DNA from: JANNWF01 sp038205755
Lineage (GTDB): Bacteria; Pseudomonadota; Gammaproteobacteria; Xanthomonadales; Xanthomonadaceae
NCBI GenBank assembly: GCA_038205755.1
Contig: JBBRBN010000087.1
Coordinates: forward strand, 1-14,897
DNA length: 14,897 nt
Direction: 5' to 3'
Made by a program: the position numbers and the translations under genes. How positions within the stretch are numbered: the first letter of the stretch is position 1; every line of letters starts with the position of its first letter. Positions 1 through 6,224 of the stretch are shown one piece after another. The notes below the pieces were generated by a model. It was given only the letters and a program-made list of their open reading frames with translations. It ran no database searches and had not been told where the DNA came from.

Positions 1-1
1 C

Positions 2-724
2 ATCGGCGCCTTCATCCCCGCGCGCGATGTTGGCGTGCTCAACCTGCGGGGTATCGTCCTGTTCAGCCTGTACGTCGCGGGAATCCTCGCGGCGCTGGTG
101 GTGGCGCTGGTGATGCGCCTGGGCGAGCGCGGCAATGCGCATCACCCGCTGCTGCTCGAGTTGCCTGCGTGGCGACTGCCAAATCCGCGCAACCTGCTGC
201 TTGGCCTCCATGAGCGCGGGACGATCTTCCTGCGTCGGGTTGGCGGCATCATCCTCGCACTCACTATCCTGGTCTGGGCGATGTCAAGTTACCCGGCCGC
301 ACCGGCCGGCGCCTCCGCAGCGCCGATCACGTTCAGCCTGGCTGGCATCCTTGGCCAGTCGATCCAGCCGGTGTTCGCCCCGCTTGGATTCGGGTGGCAG
401 ATCTGCATCGCGTTGATTCCCGGAATGGCGGCGCGCGAAGTCGCAGTCGGCGCGCTGGGAACCGTCTACGCCCTGTCCGGCAACGAGGACGAGGTCGGCG
501 CGCAGCTGGGCACACTGATCGCCGCCGACTGGAGTCTGGCAACGGCGCTGTCGTTGCTCGCCTGGTTTGTCTTCGCGCCGCAGTGCCTGTCCACGCTGGC
601 AGTGATCAAGCGCGAGACGCAGGGCTGGAAGATTCCGCTCGCCGCCGCAGGCTACCTTTTCATCCTGGCCTGGCTCGCCTCATTCGCCACTTACCAGGTG
701 GCTGTCATGCTGGGCCTCGGATGA
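2..724 (+). CDS. feoB: Ferrous iron transport protein B, C-terminal part (5' end outside window)
   Basis: This is the membrane half of FeoB, the inner-membrane ferrous iron importer. The reading frame is open from base 2, so the N-terminal G domain and first membrane helices lie upstream of the window; 240 residues are visible. Family signatures are the IPARDV segment followed by a hydrophobic helix, the LHERGTIFLRRVGGIIL segment, the gate-like segment GMAAREVAVGALGTVYA, and near the end FAPQCLSTLAVIKRETQGWK, which contains the Cys conserved in this part of FeoB. At least five hydrophobic segments can be seen. The stop codon overlaps the next ATG (ATGA), so the following small gene is translationally coupled. 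Assignment to FeoB is secure; only the start is missing. Confidence 0.95.
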   Translation: MGAFIPARDVGVLNLRGIVLFSLYVAGILAALVVALVMRLGERGNAHHPLLLELPAWRLPNPRNLLLGLHERGTIFLRRVGGIILALTILVWAMSSYPAAPAGASAAPITFSLAGILGQSIQPVFAPLGFGWQICIALIPGMAAREVAVGALGTVYALSGNEDEVGAQLGTLIAADWSLATALSLLAWFVFAPQCLSTLAVIKRETQGWKIPLAAAGYLFILAWLASFATYQVAVMLGLG

Positions 725-924
725 TCGAGTCGCTGCTGGTTGTGCTGATCGTCATCGGCGCCGCTGGCTTCAGCGCGGTGAAGTTGGGGCTGCGGCCGCG
801 CTCATGGCGCCAGCGCCTGCAGCCGCCTGCAGCAGCGAAGGGAACAGCCGTGCCGCCCGCTGCCGGCCCGTACGCCGGATGCGCCGGTTGCCCGGCCGGT
901 GCTGATTGCGGCAAGCGCCGATAG
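721..924 (+). CDS. Small FeoB-associated Cys-rich membrane protein
   Basis: This 67-residue protein starts at the ATG that overlaps the feoB stop codon. Residues about 3-20 form one hydrophobic helix (IESLLVVLIVIGAAGF). A basic, Pro/Ala-rich linker follows, and the tail has three cysteines in the pattern GCAGCPAGADCGKRR. The architecture of one N-terminal membrane helix plus a short Cys cluster matches small proteins commonly encoded directly after feoB (the FeoB-associated Cys-rich membrane family), thought to assist ferrous iron uptake. The family name is inferred from architecture and position rather than from a long sequence match. A bare-cysteine tail on the cytoplasmic side could bind iron or a metal cluster; that is speculation. 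Confidence 0.75.
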   Translation: MIESLLVVLIVIGAAGFSAVKLGLRPRSWRQRLQPPAAAKGTAVPPAAGPYAGCAGCPAGADCGKRR

Positions 925-989
925 ACTCAGCTCATGCTGGCGACTTGACCCACGTACGCGCCCCGCAGGTCGTGAGGTGGAAGGCAACG

Positions 990-1013
990 CCAGCGCGGAG
1001 CGGGCCGCGCTGG
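990..1013. terminator. Hairpin between convergent feoB and sod genes
   Basis: CCAGCGCGG (990-998) and CCGCGCTGG (1005-1013) form a perfect 9-bp GC-rich stem with a 6-base loop. It lies between the ends of the plus-strand feo genes and the minus-strand dismutase, where a shared terminator is expected. There is no T-tract on either side, so it is not a classical intrinsic terminator. Confidence 0.4.
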
Positions 1014-1025
1014 ACGTCGACAGGT

Positions 1026-1733
1026 CTACTTGGCCGCCGCAAACCGCTTGTTCACTTCCTTCCAGTTCACCACCGTCCACCACTGGGCGAGATAGTCGGC
1101 GCGCTTGTTCTGGTACTGCAGGTAGTAAGCGTGCTCCCACACGTCGACCGCCAGTAGCGGCGTGCCGCGGATCGTGGCCACGTCCATCAGCGGGTTGTCC
1201 TGGTTGGCGGTTGAGGTCACGGCGAGCGAGCCATCGTCCTTGATGATCAGCCAAGCCCAGCCTGAGCCGAATTGCTTGGCACCAGCGTCCGAAAACGCCT
1301 TCTTGAAGCCATCCAGCGACCCGAACGCCTTGTCGATGGCGGCGACCAGCTCGGTAGAAGGCTCACCGTTCTTGCCGACGGGCGCCATCAGCTCCCAGAA
1401 CAGGGCGTGGTTGTAGTGACCGCCCCCGTTGTTGCGCACCGCCGCGTCGTAGCTCGACATCGTTGCGAGGACTTCCTCGATCGGGGTGGTCGCCAGCGCC
1501 GGGAAATCGGCGACCTTGGCGTTGAGGTTGTCGACGTAGGCGCGATGGTGGCGGCCGTGGTGGATTTCCATGGTCTGGGCGTCGATCGCCGGCTCCAGCG
1601 CATTGGCGGCATAGGGCAGCGCGGGCAGCGAAAACGGCGCAACGGCACCGGCAGCGCTTGCCACCTGCACCATCGCCATGAGCGCAGGAAAGACCAGGAA
1701 CGACAGTCGAAAAGAACGTTGTGCCTTGCGCAT
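1026..1733 (-). CDS. Exported superoxide dismutase, Mn-type (Fe/Mn family)
   Basis: The enzyme dismutates superoxide to hydrogen peroxide and oxygen. The ATG at 1733 is preceded by GGAG five bases upstream; a longer open frame to 1802 has no such support. The 235-residue product begins with a signal peptide (MRKAQRSFRL, hydrophobic core to about 25, likely cleavage after ASA at 27), so the enzyme should act in the periplasm or be secreted. The metal ligands are all present: His58 (MEIHHGRHH), His109 (GGHYNHALFW), Asp197 and His201 (DVWEHAYY). Gly in NNGGGHYNH and Gln178 in NQDNPL follow the manganese pattern rather than the iron pattern, so Mn or cambialistic use is predicted. It converges on the feoB genes. 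Stand-alone gene, apparently with its own promoter in the 515-base gap upstream. Confidence 0.93.
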   Translation of the reverse strand: MRKAQRSFRLSFLVFPALMAMVQVASAAGAVAPFSLPALPYAANALEPAIDAQTMEIHHGRHHRAYVDNLNAKVADFPALATTPIEEVLATMSSYDAAVRNNGGGHYNHALFWELMAPVGKNGEPSTELVAAIDKAFGSLDGFKKAFSDAGAKQFGSGWAWLIIKDDGSLAVTSTANQDNPLMDVATIRGTPLLAVDVWEHAYYLQYQNKRADYLAQWWTVVNWKEVNKRFAAAK

Positions 1734-2248
1734 TGGATGCTCCAGAAGTTCAGAAAAACCGCCCGCACCAGCCGAGGGCAGCAGATACAGGGGAGTCCGC
1801 ATGCTGCCACGACGTCAAAACACCTACCGTGAACGGCATCCTGACATCGCTGCTTCGGAGAATCCCCCGTGCGATCAGGGAAGTACGGGGTCAGGTCTTG
1901 TATTGCAACATGCATCCCTCACTGAGCTGCAGTCATCCCAGGGTCACCATTTCGTTGCCGGCAGCCGGGCAATGCTTTCCCGTCCGCTGCTTCGAACCTG
2001 TCGCCGAACAGCCGGATGACGATGTGGGGACAATCGCCCTGCATCTGTCCTGATCTCGCGAGGCGTATTGCGGGCAGGGGCGTCAACGCGGTGCTGCCGG
2101 ATGCCGAAACGGCGTGAAGCCGAGCGTGATGGGCTGGCGCGGACGGCGCCTGTGACGCGTTGGCGGCAAGGCCCGCAGCGAGCGATGAACCCTTGGGCCA
2201 GGACAGGGTTCCGCCCAAATCCGATGCAGTGGAGCGTGCGACGGGTGC
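1734..2248. other. Gene-free stretch upstream of sod
   Basis: These 515 bases separate the dismutase start from the end of the carboxymuconolactone decarboxylase gene (both minus strand). Open frames here show no family signature and mostly run antisense to one another. The only recognisable item is the short repeat-like motif at 1887-1912. The dismutase promoter must lie in the part nearest 1733, but no confident -35/-10 pair can be picked by eye. Confidence 0.5.
1887..1912 (+). repeat. Solo motif resembling REP/RAYT-associated repeats
   Basis: The sequence GGGGTCAGGTCTTGTATTGC, continuing with AACATG, resembles a motif I recall as often found flanking REP-associated (Y1) tyrosine transposase genes in proteobacteria. 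No transposase gene is nearby, so this would be a solo remnant or a passively spread repeat. The assignment rests on recall of the motif alone. Confidence 0.35.
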
Positions 2249-2611
2249 CTACGCGGACGCTGGCCGGGAAAACTCCTCAAAGGCGGCAATCGCACTGGCG
2301 GCATACATCAGCGATGGCCCTCCGCCCATGTAGGTGGTCACGCCCAGCGTCTCGTCGACTTCCTGGCGGGTCACGCCCAGCTTAACCAGCGTCTGCATGT
2401 GAAACCCGATGCACGGGTCACAGCGCGCGGCGACGCTTAGCGCCAGCGCAATCAGCTCTTTCGTCTTGCGGTCAATTGCGCCATCGGCGGTGGCCGCCCG
2501 ACCCAATTCGCCGAAGTTCTTCATGACTTCTGGCGTGCTGGTTCGCAGCGAAGCCAAGGCGGTGGAGACACCTTGAGTCAGTTCACGAAAGCTGGTGGTG
2601 ACACTGGACAT
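2249..2611 (-). CDS. Carboxymuconolactone decarboxylase family protein, AhpD-like
   Basis: This 120-residue all-helical protein has the AhpD-like redox motif C64-D-P-C67-x3-H71 (RCDPCIGFH) after the helix KELIALALSVAA, then the typical GVTRQEVDETLGVTTYMGG segment. Members with CxxC are thiol-dependent peroxidases or peroxide-stress proteins, unlike true decarboxylases. The ATG at 2611 has GGAG with a 6-base spacer. Length is normal for the family, so the gene looks intact. It sits in a minus-strand run with the dismutase, a DUF302 protein and a peroxiredoxin remnant, which fits an oxidative-stress role. The exact electron donor and substrate cannot be told from the sequence. Confidence 0.9.
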   Translation of the reverse strand: MSSVTTSFRELTQGVSTALASLRTSTPEVMKNFGELGRAATADGAIDRKTKELIALALSVAARCDPCIGFHMQTLVKLGVTRQEVDETLGVTTYMGGGPSLMYAASAIAAFEEFSRPASA

Positions 2612-2640
2612 GGTTTTCTCCGTTGTTGCTAGCTGTGACT

Positions 2641-2720
2641 AGCCCGCATGTTTCAGGAATTCGCGCGATGATCGCGCAAGAGACAAGCGAGGGCGCGCGA
2701 GATTCATGCAACATGCGGGC
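2641..2720 (-). mobile_element. Short inverted-repeat element, copy A (MITE-like, internally shortened)
   Basis: An 80-base element is bounded by imperfect inverted repeats: GCCCGCATGTTTCAGGAAT at 2642-2660 and, read on the other strand from 2720, GCCCGCATGTTGCATGAAT. Inside is a near-perfect hairpin, GCGCGAT-G-ATCGCGC (2663-2677). Read on the minus strand, it matches the element at 11510-11669 end to end, except that 82 bases are missing from its centre. It carries no gene and lies between the minus-strand genes at 2249-2611 and 2820-3230. Non-autonomous transposition by a transposase encoded elsewhere is inferred, and no target-site duplication is obvious. Confidence 0.7.
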
Positions 2721-2819
2721 CAGGTGCGGAGCCTGGTGGCGCAGGTGCTCGGACGAATGGCATGCAGGCGGGGCAGACCCAGAACTCGCCGGTGGCCGAC
2801 GGACACCTCAACACTGGCG

Positions 2820-3230
2820 TCAGGTGAGCTCGCTCGTGCTGCCGCCGAGACCGTCGCAGACGCGGCGCAGACGCTGCTCCGCCGCATCGGCCACGGTTTT
2901 GACCTCAGGCTTGTTGACCAGGTTCACCATGATCTGCGGATCAAGGAATCCGACCACCACGCGATCACGCGCTTCCTCGCGCACGACGACGTTGCACGGC
3001 AGCAGTAGGCCGATATCGGGCACCGCCTGCAGGGCCTGGTGAGCCAGCGGGGGATTGCACGCGCCGAGGATGCGGTAGGGCGGCATGTCGACGTTCAGCT
3101 TCTCCTGCATGGCCCGCTGCACGTCGATGTCGCTGAGGATGCCGAAGCCCTCGGCTTTCAGCGCCTCAACGGTCTTCGCGAGCACCTGGTCGAATGACTC
3201 GCCGGTGAGTGTGGTGGTGAATCCGTACAT
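2820..3230 (-). CDS. DUF302 family protein
   Basis: The 136-residue product opens with MYGFTTTLTG and follows the DUF302 pattern: a helix (SFDQVLAKTVEALKAEGFGIL), then DIDVQRAMQEKLN, the conserved RILGACNPPLAHQAL segment, and PDIGLLLPCNVVVREE. Cys58 (ACNPP) and Cys79 (LPCN) are the conserved cysteines. The biochemical function of the family is not established; members are small soluble proteins often found with redox or sulfur genes. Here it sits between an AhpD-like gene and a peroxiredoxin remnant. GAGGG lies about eight bases before the ATG at 3230. The gene appears intact. Confidence 0.9.
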   Translation of the reverse strand: MYGFTTTLTGESFDQVLAKTVEALKAEGFGILSDIDVQRAMQEKLNVDMPPYRILGACNPPLAHQALQAVPDIGLLLPCNVVVREEARDRVVVGFLDPQIMVNLVNKPEVKTVADAAEQRLRRVCDGLGGSTSELT

Positions 3231-3246
3231 GACAGGAGCCCTCGCT

Positions 3247-3507
3247 TCAAAGTGGTGTGGTCGAAAAATACCAATCAGTCGTGTTGTAGCCCTGACTGGC
3301 CCGCCTGCCAGCGGCGTCCGCGGACTTCAGCGGCGGCGCGATCACGTCGTCGCCCGGCAACCATCCCTTGGGGGTCGCTGCAGCATTCGTGTCGCTTGGC
3401 TGCGTTGCAGCGGGCGAACGAATGCGACCATCACCCCGCGTGGTATCCGCACTGAAGTCCGGGGCTGGCTCGTTGAGCCGGGGTAGGGCGGTGGTCGATT
3501 CGCTCAT
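3247..3507 (-). pseudogene. Peroxiredoxin (AhpC/TSA) with internal deletion of the catalytic core
   Basis: The 86-residue frame joins the two ends of a peroxiredoxin. Residues 1-25 (MSESTTALPRLNEPAPDFSA and on) are the usual N-terminus, and residues 38-86 (SDTNAAATPKGWLPGDDVIA ... GYNTTDWYFST) are the usual C-terminus. Related enzymes are about 200-215 residues long; the middle of about 120 residues, including the peroxidatic Cys motif (PxxxTxxC), is absent. The junction falls near residues 26-37 (about 3397-3432). The frame is kept, but without the active site the product cannot be a peroxidase. It lies 16 bases upstream of the DUF302 start on the same strand. Its start has no clear ribosome-binding site. 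Confidence 0.8.
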
Positions 3508-3541
3508 GACGACGTGCTTTGCATTTCGGCTGCTGAACTGC

Positions 3542-3733
3542 TCATCCGAAGCAGAGCCAGCCGGGGCAGGATGGCGCTCTCCGGGTGTTCAGTTCGGTGC
3601 GCACTCCGTTGGGATGCTGACGCGCGAACGTCAGATGTTTACGGGCCTTGTATTCCTCCACCTGATAGGCGTCGAAATGAAGCACCTGGGCGAGGTGATG
3701 GTCGATCAAGGCAGCAGCGTGAAGGAGATTCAT
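3542..3733 (-). pseudogene. N-terminal stub, possibly of a 'translational machinery'/host-attachment-like protein
   Basis: From the ATG at 3733 the frame encodes MNLLHAAALIDHHLAQVLHF, then a charged segment with RKHLTFARQHPNGVRTE, before running into unrelated sequence and a stop. The pattern of a short strand, IDHHxAxVxxFD, and a His-rich region resembles the first 45 residues of small proteins of about 120-130 residues annotated as translational machinery or host-attachment-like. The rest of such a protein is not found in any downstream frame before the peroxiredoxin remnant. I read it as a truncated gene. The family guess is from memory of the pattern only and may be wrong. Confidence 0.35.
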
Positions 3734-4078
3734 GCCGACACTGTGCAGACAGGGAATCAACCGGTCTGTGCGGCGGCGGACCGACGCGAGACGCGAGGCA
3801 GTGGCTCAATCTGCCACGCTCATCGCCTCCGATGAAGGGAACTGCCAATGCTCACGCTTTTTTGTCGGACTCGGAATGCCGCACCTGCGCGTCCACGCGG
3901 TTCCGACCCTCTCGCCATGCTGTCTACCCGGCCGGCCCGCAGCATCTCATGGGCACCTGAGCCGGAGAGGGGATGGGTTGCCTTGCCAGGGTGGCGGTTG
4001 CGGCGGCGCGCTTGAATGTCGCCAACCAAGCAAAAATGACGCGACGATAAGTTCGGGAACCGATCAAACCGGAACCTG
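3734..4078. other. Gene-free stretch upstream of the SOUL gene
   Basis: These 345 bases hold no frame with a recognisable product. The stretch follows two broken genes (3247-3733), so it may be more of the same decayed segment. The last 60 bases should hold the leader of the SOUL-family gene, where GGAA lies 4 bases before the ATG at 4079. No clear promoter could be chosen by eye. Confidence 0.4.
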
Positions 4079-4183
4079 ATGAAGCCCGATCCAATGAAAC
4101 TTGCCGTGCTGGAGCTTGCCGTGATGAAACCTGACGTGATGAAACCTGACGCGATGAAACCTGACGCGATGAAAAGCCTCCCC
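4079..4183 (+). repeat. Seven 15-bp in-frame units carrying repeated start codons
   Basis: Units begin at 4079, 4094, 4109, 4124, 4139, 4154 and 4169. Units 4-6 are nearly identical (ATGAAACCTGACGTG or ATGAAACCTGACGCG); the outer ones are diverged. Six of seven begin with ATG and one with CTG. Because 15 is a multiple of three, gain or loss of a unit keeps the frame and only changes how many possible start codons precede the signal peptide. Confidence 0.85.
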
Positions 4184-4831
4184 TTGCAGCAGCCTCGCAG
4201 GCAAGCCGTCGCGTTCGGTGCTGCCATTTCGTTGATCCTTTTTTTGAGCACCTTCGCCATGCCCAGCCACGCCACCGAAGAGCCCGAATTCCAGATCGTT
4301 CGGGCGCTTGCGAACATCGAGATCCGCCAGTACGGCAGCTATGCGGTCGCCGAGGTCGTGGTTGCCGGCCCGGCGAGTGCGGCCGGCAATCAGGCATTCC
4401 CGATTCTTGCGGGCTACATCTTCGGCAAGAACAAGGGCGAGCGGACGTTCGCGATGACATCGCCAGTCACCCAGACTGCGGCCCCGGTAAAGCTGGAGAT
4501 GACGGCGCCGGTCACGCAGAGTGCTGCGCCGGGCGGCTTCGTGGTGCAGTTCGTGCTGCCCGCGGGCGTGTCCGCGGCCAGTGCGCCCGAACCGCTGGAC
4601 GCGCGGGTTCAACTGCGCGATGTGGTGCCCGCGCAGGTGGCCGTCATCCGCTATTCGGGCTTGTGGTCGGTGTCGAACTACGAGAAGCATTTAGCGCGGC
4701 TGCGGACGGCGTTGCGCGATGCCGATCTGGCGTGGATGGGCGAGCCGGTGTACGCGCGTTACAACGCACCGCTCACGCCCTGGTTCATGCGCCGCAACGA
4801 GATCTGGCTGCATCTCGCGCCACCCCGTTGA
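4079..4831 (+). CDS. SOUL-family haem-binding protein, exported
   Basis: The SOUL domain runs from about residue 70 to 250: FQIVRALANIEIRQYGSYAV, then AGYIFGKNKGERTFAMTSPV, the repeated MTSPVTQ and MTAPVTQ motifs, and the C-terminal GEPVYARYNAPLTPWFMRRN. Family members bind haem or other tetrapyrroles; the substrate here is unknown. A hydrophobic signal segment (residues 44-61) with likely cleavage after PSHA (65) predicts export. The first 35 residues are seven five-residue units (mostly MKPDA/MKPDV), six of them starting with Met, so the true start may be any of six ATGs. The ATG at 4079 has a weak GGAA; the ATG at 4169 would give a normal short signal peptide. The gene converges on the MerR gene. 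Confidence 0.9.
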   Translation: MKPDPMKLAVLELAVMKPDVMKPDAMKPDAMKSLPLQQPRRQAVAFGAAISLILFLSTFAMPSHATEEPEFQIVRALANIEIRQYGSYAVAEVVVAGPASAAGNQAFPILAGYIFGKNKGERTFAMTSPVTQTAAPVKLEMTAPVTQSAAPGGFVVQFVLPAGVSAASAPEPLDARVQLRDVVPAQVAVIRYSGLWSVSNYEKHLARLRTALRDADLAWMGEPVYARYNAPLTPWFMRRNEIWLHLAPPR

Positions 4832-4992
4832 CCCCACGGGAGCGGGAGATTCAGCCGCGGTGGCGCTAGCAGGCTGCCGGGCAATGTGATCGACTGGAAA
4901 ACAGCGGGTCGTGCGCCTGACATCTCGTCATGCGGCAAGCAAGGCATCAAACGCTGCTGTCGAAATCAGTCTCCGGCGCGACAGGTTCAGCG

Positions 4993-5025
4993 CATGGCTG
5001 CCGGTGAGGTCTCCCGGCAGTCATG
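4993..5025. terminator. Hairpin between convergent SOUL and MerR genes
   Basis: CATGGCTGCCGG (4993-5004) pairs with CCGGCAGTCATG (5014-5025), a 12-bp stem including one G-T pair, with a 9-base loop. It lies just beyond the end of the minus-strand MerR gene and about 160 bases after the SOUL stop. There is no T-tract, so factor-independent termination is uncertain. Confidence 0.4.
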
Positions 5026-5027
5026 GG

Positions 5028-6119
5028 CTAACGACCCCGCACCTTCGGCTCCTTCGCCCTGCTGGACTGCAGGGATGACGGCAGCATGAGACCTTCGTGC
5101 AGAGCCACATGCTCGAGTGCAGCCTCGAAACGGGCACGCGAAACGGCTGCGACGCGTCGCAGATAGGCGTGCACCTCGGCGTCGTCCGCGCTGCGCTGCT
5201 CGCACTCGGCGCTGTAGGCCTCGAAGTGCGACAACTGCACCAGCAATTCGGCGACGTGTCGCGGGCATTCACAGGCAATGGTTGACGACAGGCTCGCAAA
5301 TTCGCCCAGGGCTGCGTCGTCCCAGCGACGCGGCGGCACGGTCTCTGGCAACGGCTCGGCCTGGTCCGCCGCGAGCTGCCGCAGCGGCGTCGCCATCGCC
5401 AGGCTCTGCAGCCATTGCGCCACCACTGCGTCGGGCTGCGGCTCGCGCAGCAAGGCTGTGCCGGCTGTCGCCAATGCCTCGCACACGGGGTCGGCAGCAA
5501 AACGATAGAACACCGCCATCGGCACCGCCGCCAAGGCCGGCGCAGTGGCTTTGATCGACGCCATCCAGCCCTCGTGCAGCTGCGGCGCATGGATCAGTAA
5601 GGCGTCAACGGTAGACCCATTCAATGCGGCGGCGGCCTGCGCGGCATCGCTGAACGGCCCCAGCAAATCCACCAACCGGCCGAGGCGGCGCAACAGCGCG
5701 GGCCGCTGCAGCCGGGCGCCAAGTGCAGTGCCGATCACTGCAAGCCGCCAGGCTCGATCAGGCGCTGAGCGGGCTGCGTCCGCGGGCTCGGCCTTGCGAG
5801 TGGATGCCAGCGCAGCTGCGTGGGTCGAGGCCACGCGCTGCAGCTGCGACATATCCAGCGGCGCCAGGCTGCCGATGGCGTGGCCGAGGTCGGTTAGCTG
5901 CTTGAGCAACGCCAGGCGCCGCACGTTTTCCTCCGAGTAAAGGCGCTGGCCGCTGGGGGATAGCAGCGGCTGCGTCACTGCGTAGCGACGCTCCCAGACG
6001 CGCAGCGTTGCTACCGGCATTCGCAGCATCTTTGCGACGGCGCCGCTGCGGTGAAGCAAGGGGTCCCCGGTGCCCGCCGGCTGTCGGGTTGGTGGCGACG
6101 CTGACTCGTTACGTTCCAT
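5028..6119 (-). CDS. MerR-family transcriptional regulator, photolyase-linked (LitR/PplR-like context)
   Basis: The 363-residue protein has an N-terminal MerR winged helix-turn-helix at about 24-91 (HRSGAVAKMLRMPVATLRVW ... SPSGQRLYSEENVRRLALLK). A Rossmann-like region follows at about 125-230 (RLAVIGTALGARL, ALLIHAPQL-type strands) and then a helical tail at about 265-350 with CPRHVAELLVQLSHFEAYSA. The DxHxxG cobalamin-binding motif of CarH/LitR is not present anywhere. The ATG at 6119 has GAGAG five bases before it and is preferred over the GTG at 6131. It is transcribed away from the FAD oxidoreductase/photolyase operon, so it is probably the operon's light- or stress-responsive regulator; that role is inferred from position and from known LitR-type clusters. 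Confidence 0.85.
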   Translation of the reverse strand: MERNESASPPTRQPAGTGDPLLHRSGAVAKMLRMPVATLRVWERRYAVTQPLLSPSGQRLYSEENVRRLALLKQLTDLGHAIGSLAPLDMSQLQRVASTHAAALASTRKAEPADAARSAPDRAWRLAVIGTALGARLQRPALLRRLGRLVDLLGPFSDAAQAAAALNGSTVDALLIHAPQLHEGWMASIKATAPALAAVPMAVFYRFAADPVCEALATAGTALLREPQPDAVVAQWLQSLAMATPLRQLAADQAEPLPETVPPRRWDDAALGEFASLSSTIACECPRHVAELLVQLSHFEAYSAECEQRSADDAEVHAYLRRVAAVSRARFEAALEHVALHEGLMLPSSLQSSRAKEPKVRGR

Positions 6120-6151
6120 CGATACTCTCACATGACTCGTGTTTGACGCCG

Positions 6152-6181
6152 ATTATAGGGTGATAGACGCGCCTTTGTTGA
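6152..6181 (-). promoter_or_regulatory. Candidate promoter of the MerR gene
   Basis: On the minus strand a perfect -10 box TATAAT (6152-6157) follows TCAACA (6176-6181, four of six consensus bases) with an 18-base spacer. It is placed about 32 bases before the chosen ATG at 6119, a sensible leader length. The divergent operon starts only about 45 bases away on the other side, so a regulator binding here could control both directions. Confidence 0.5.
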
Positions 6182-6211
6182 TCTACGAATCCATAATGAC
6201 TCCAAAAAAGG

Positions 6212-6217
6212 TATGAT
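6212..6217 (+). promoter_or_regulatory. Candidate -10 box of the FAD oxidoreductase/photolyase operon
   Basis: TATGAT lies seven bases before the ATG at 6225, which would place transcription start at or next to that ATG and give a leaderless message. No good -35 box sits 17-19 bases upstream, as is usual where an activator is needed. The alternative reading is that the ATG inside this box (6213) is the start codon, with AAGG directly before it. Confidence 0.3.
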
Positions 6218-6224
6218 CTGCGGC

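Noticed and set aside
802..1254. Minus-strand frame of 150 codons overlapping the ends of the feo and sod genes
   Set aside because: It is a shifted-frame shadow of the dismutase and runs through the convergent terminator region; its product is Arg/Gly-rich and unlike a real protein.
1388..1915. Long minus-strand frame of 175 codons overlapping sod
   Set aside because: It is out of frame with the dismutase, which is certain, and its product is low-complexity (Arg/Ser/Thr-rich).
1919..2218. Minus-strand frame of 99 codons in the gap upstream of sod
   Set aside because: No family signature, no ribosome-binding site, and it runs up to the repeat-like motif; kept as gene-free DNA.
3820..4317. 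Minus-strand frame of 165 codons rich in SGF repeats
   Set aside because: The repeats are the reverse reading of the 15-bp units in the SOUL gene, which has clear domain support on the plus strand.
4860..4900. TAGCAGGCTGCCGGGCAATG, resembling the end of an insertion sequence
   Set aside because: Similar to the sequence flanking element B (ACAGGCTGCTAGG near 11678) but too short and without a matching partner end.
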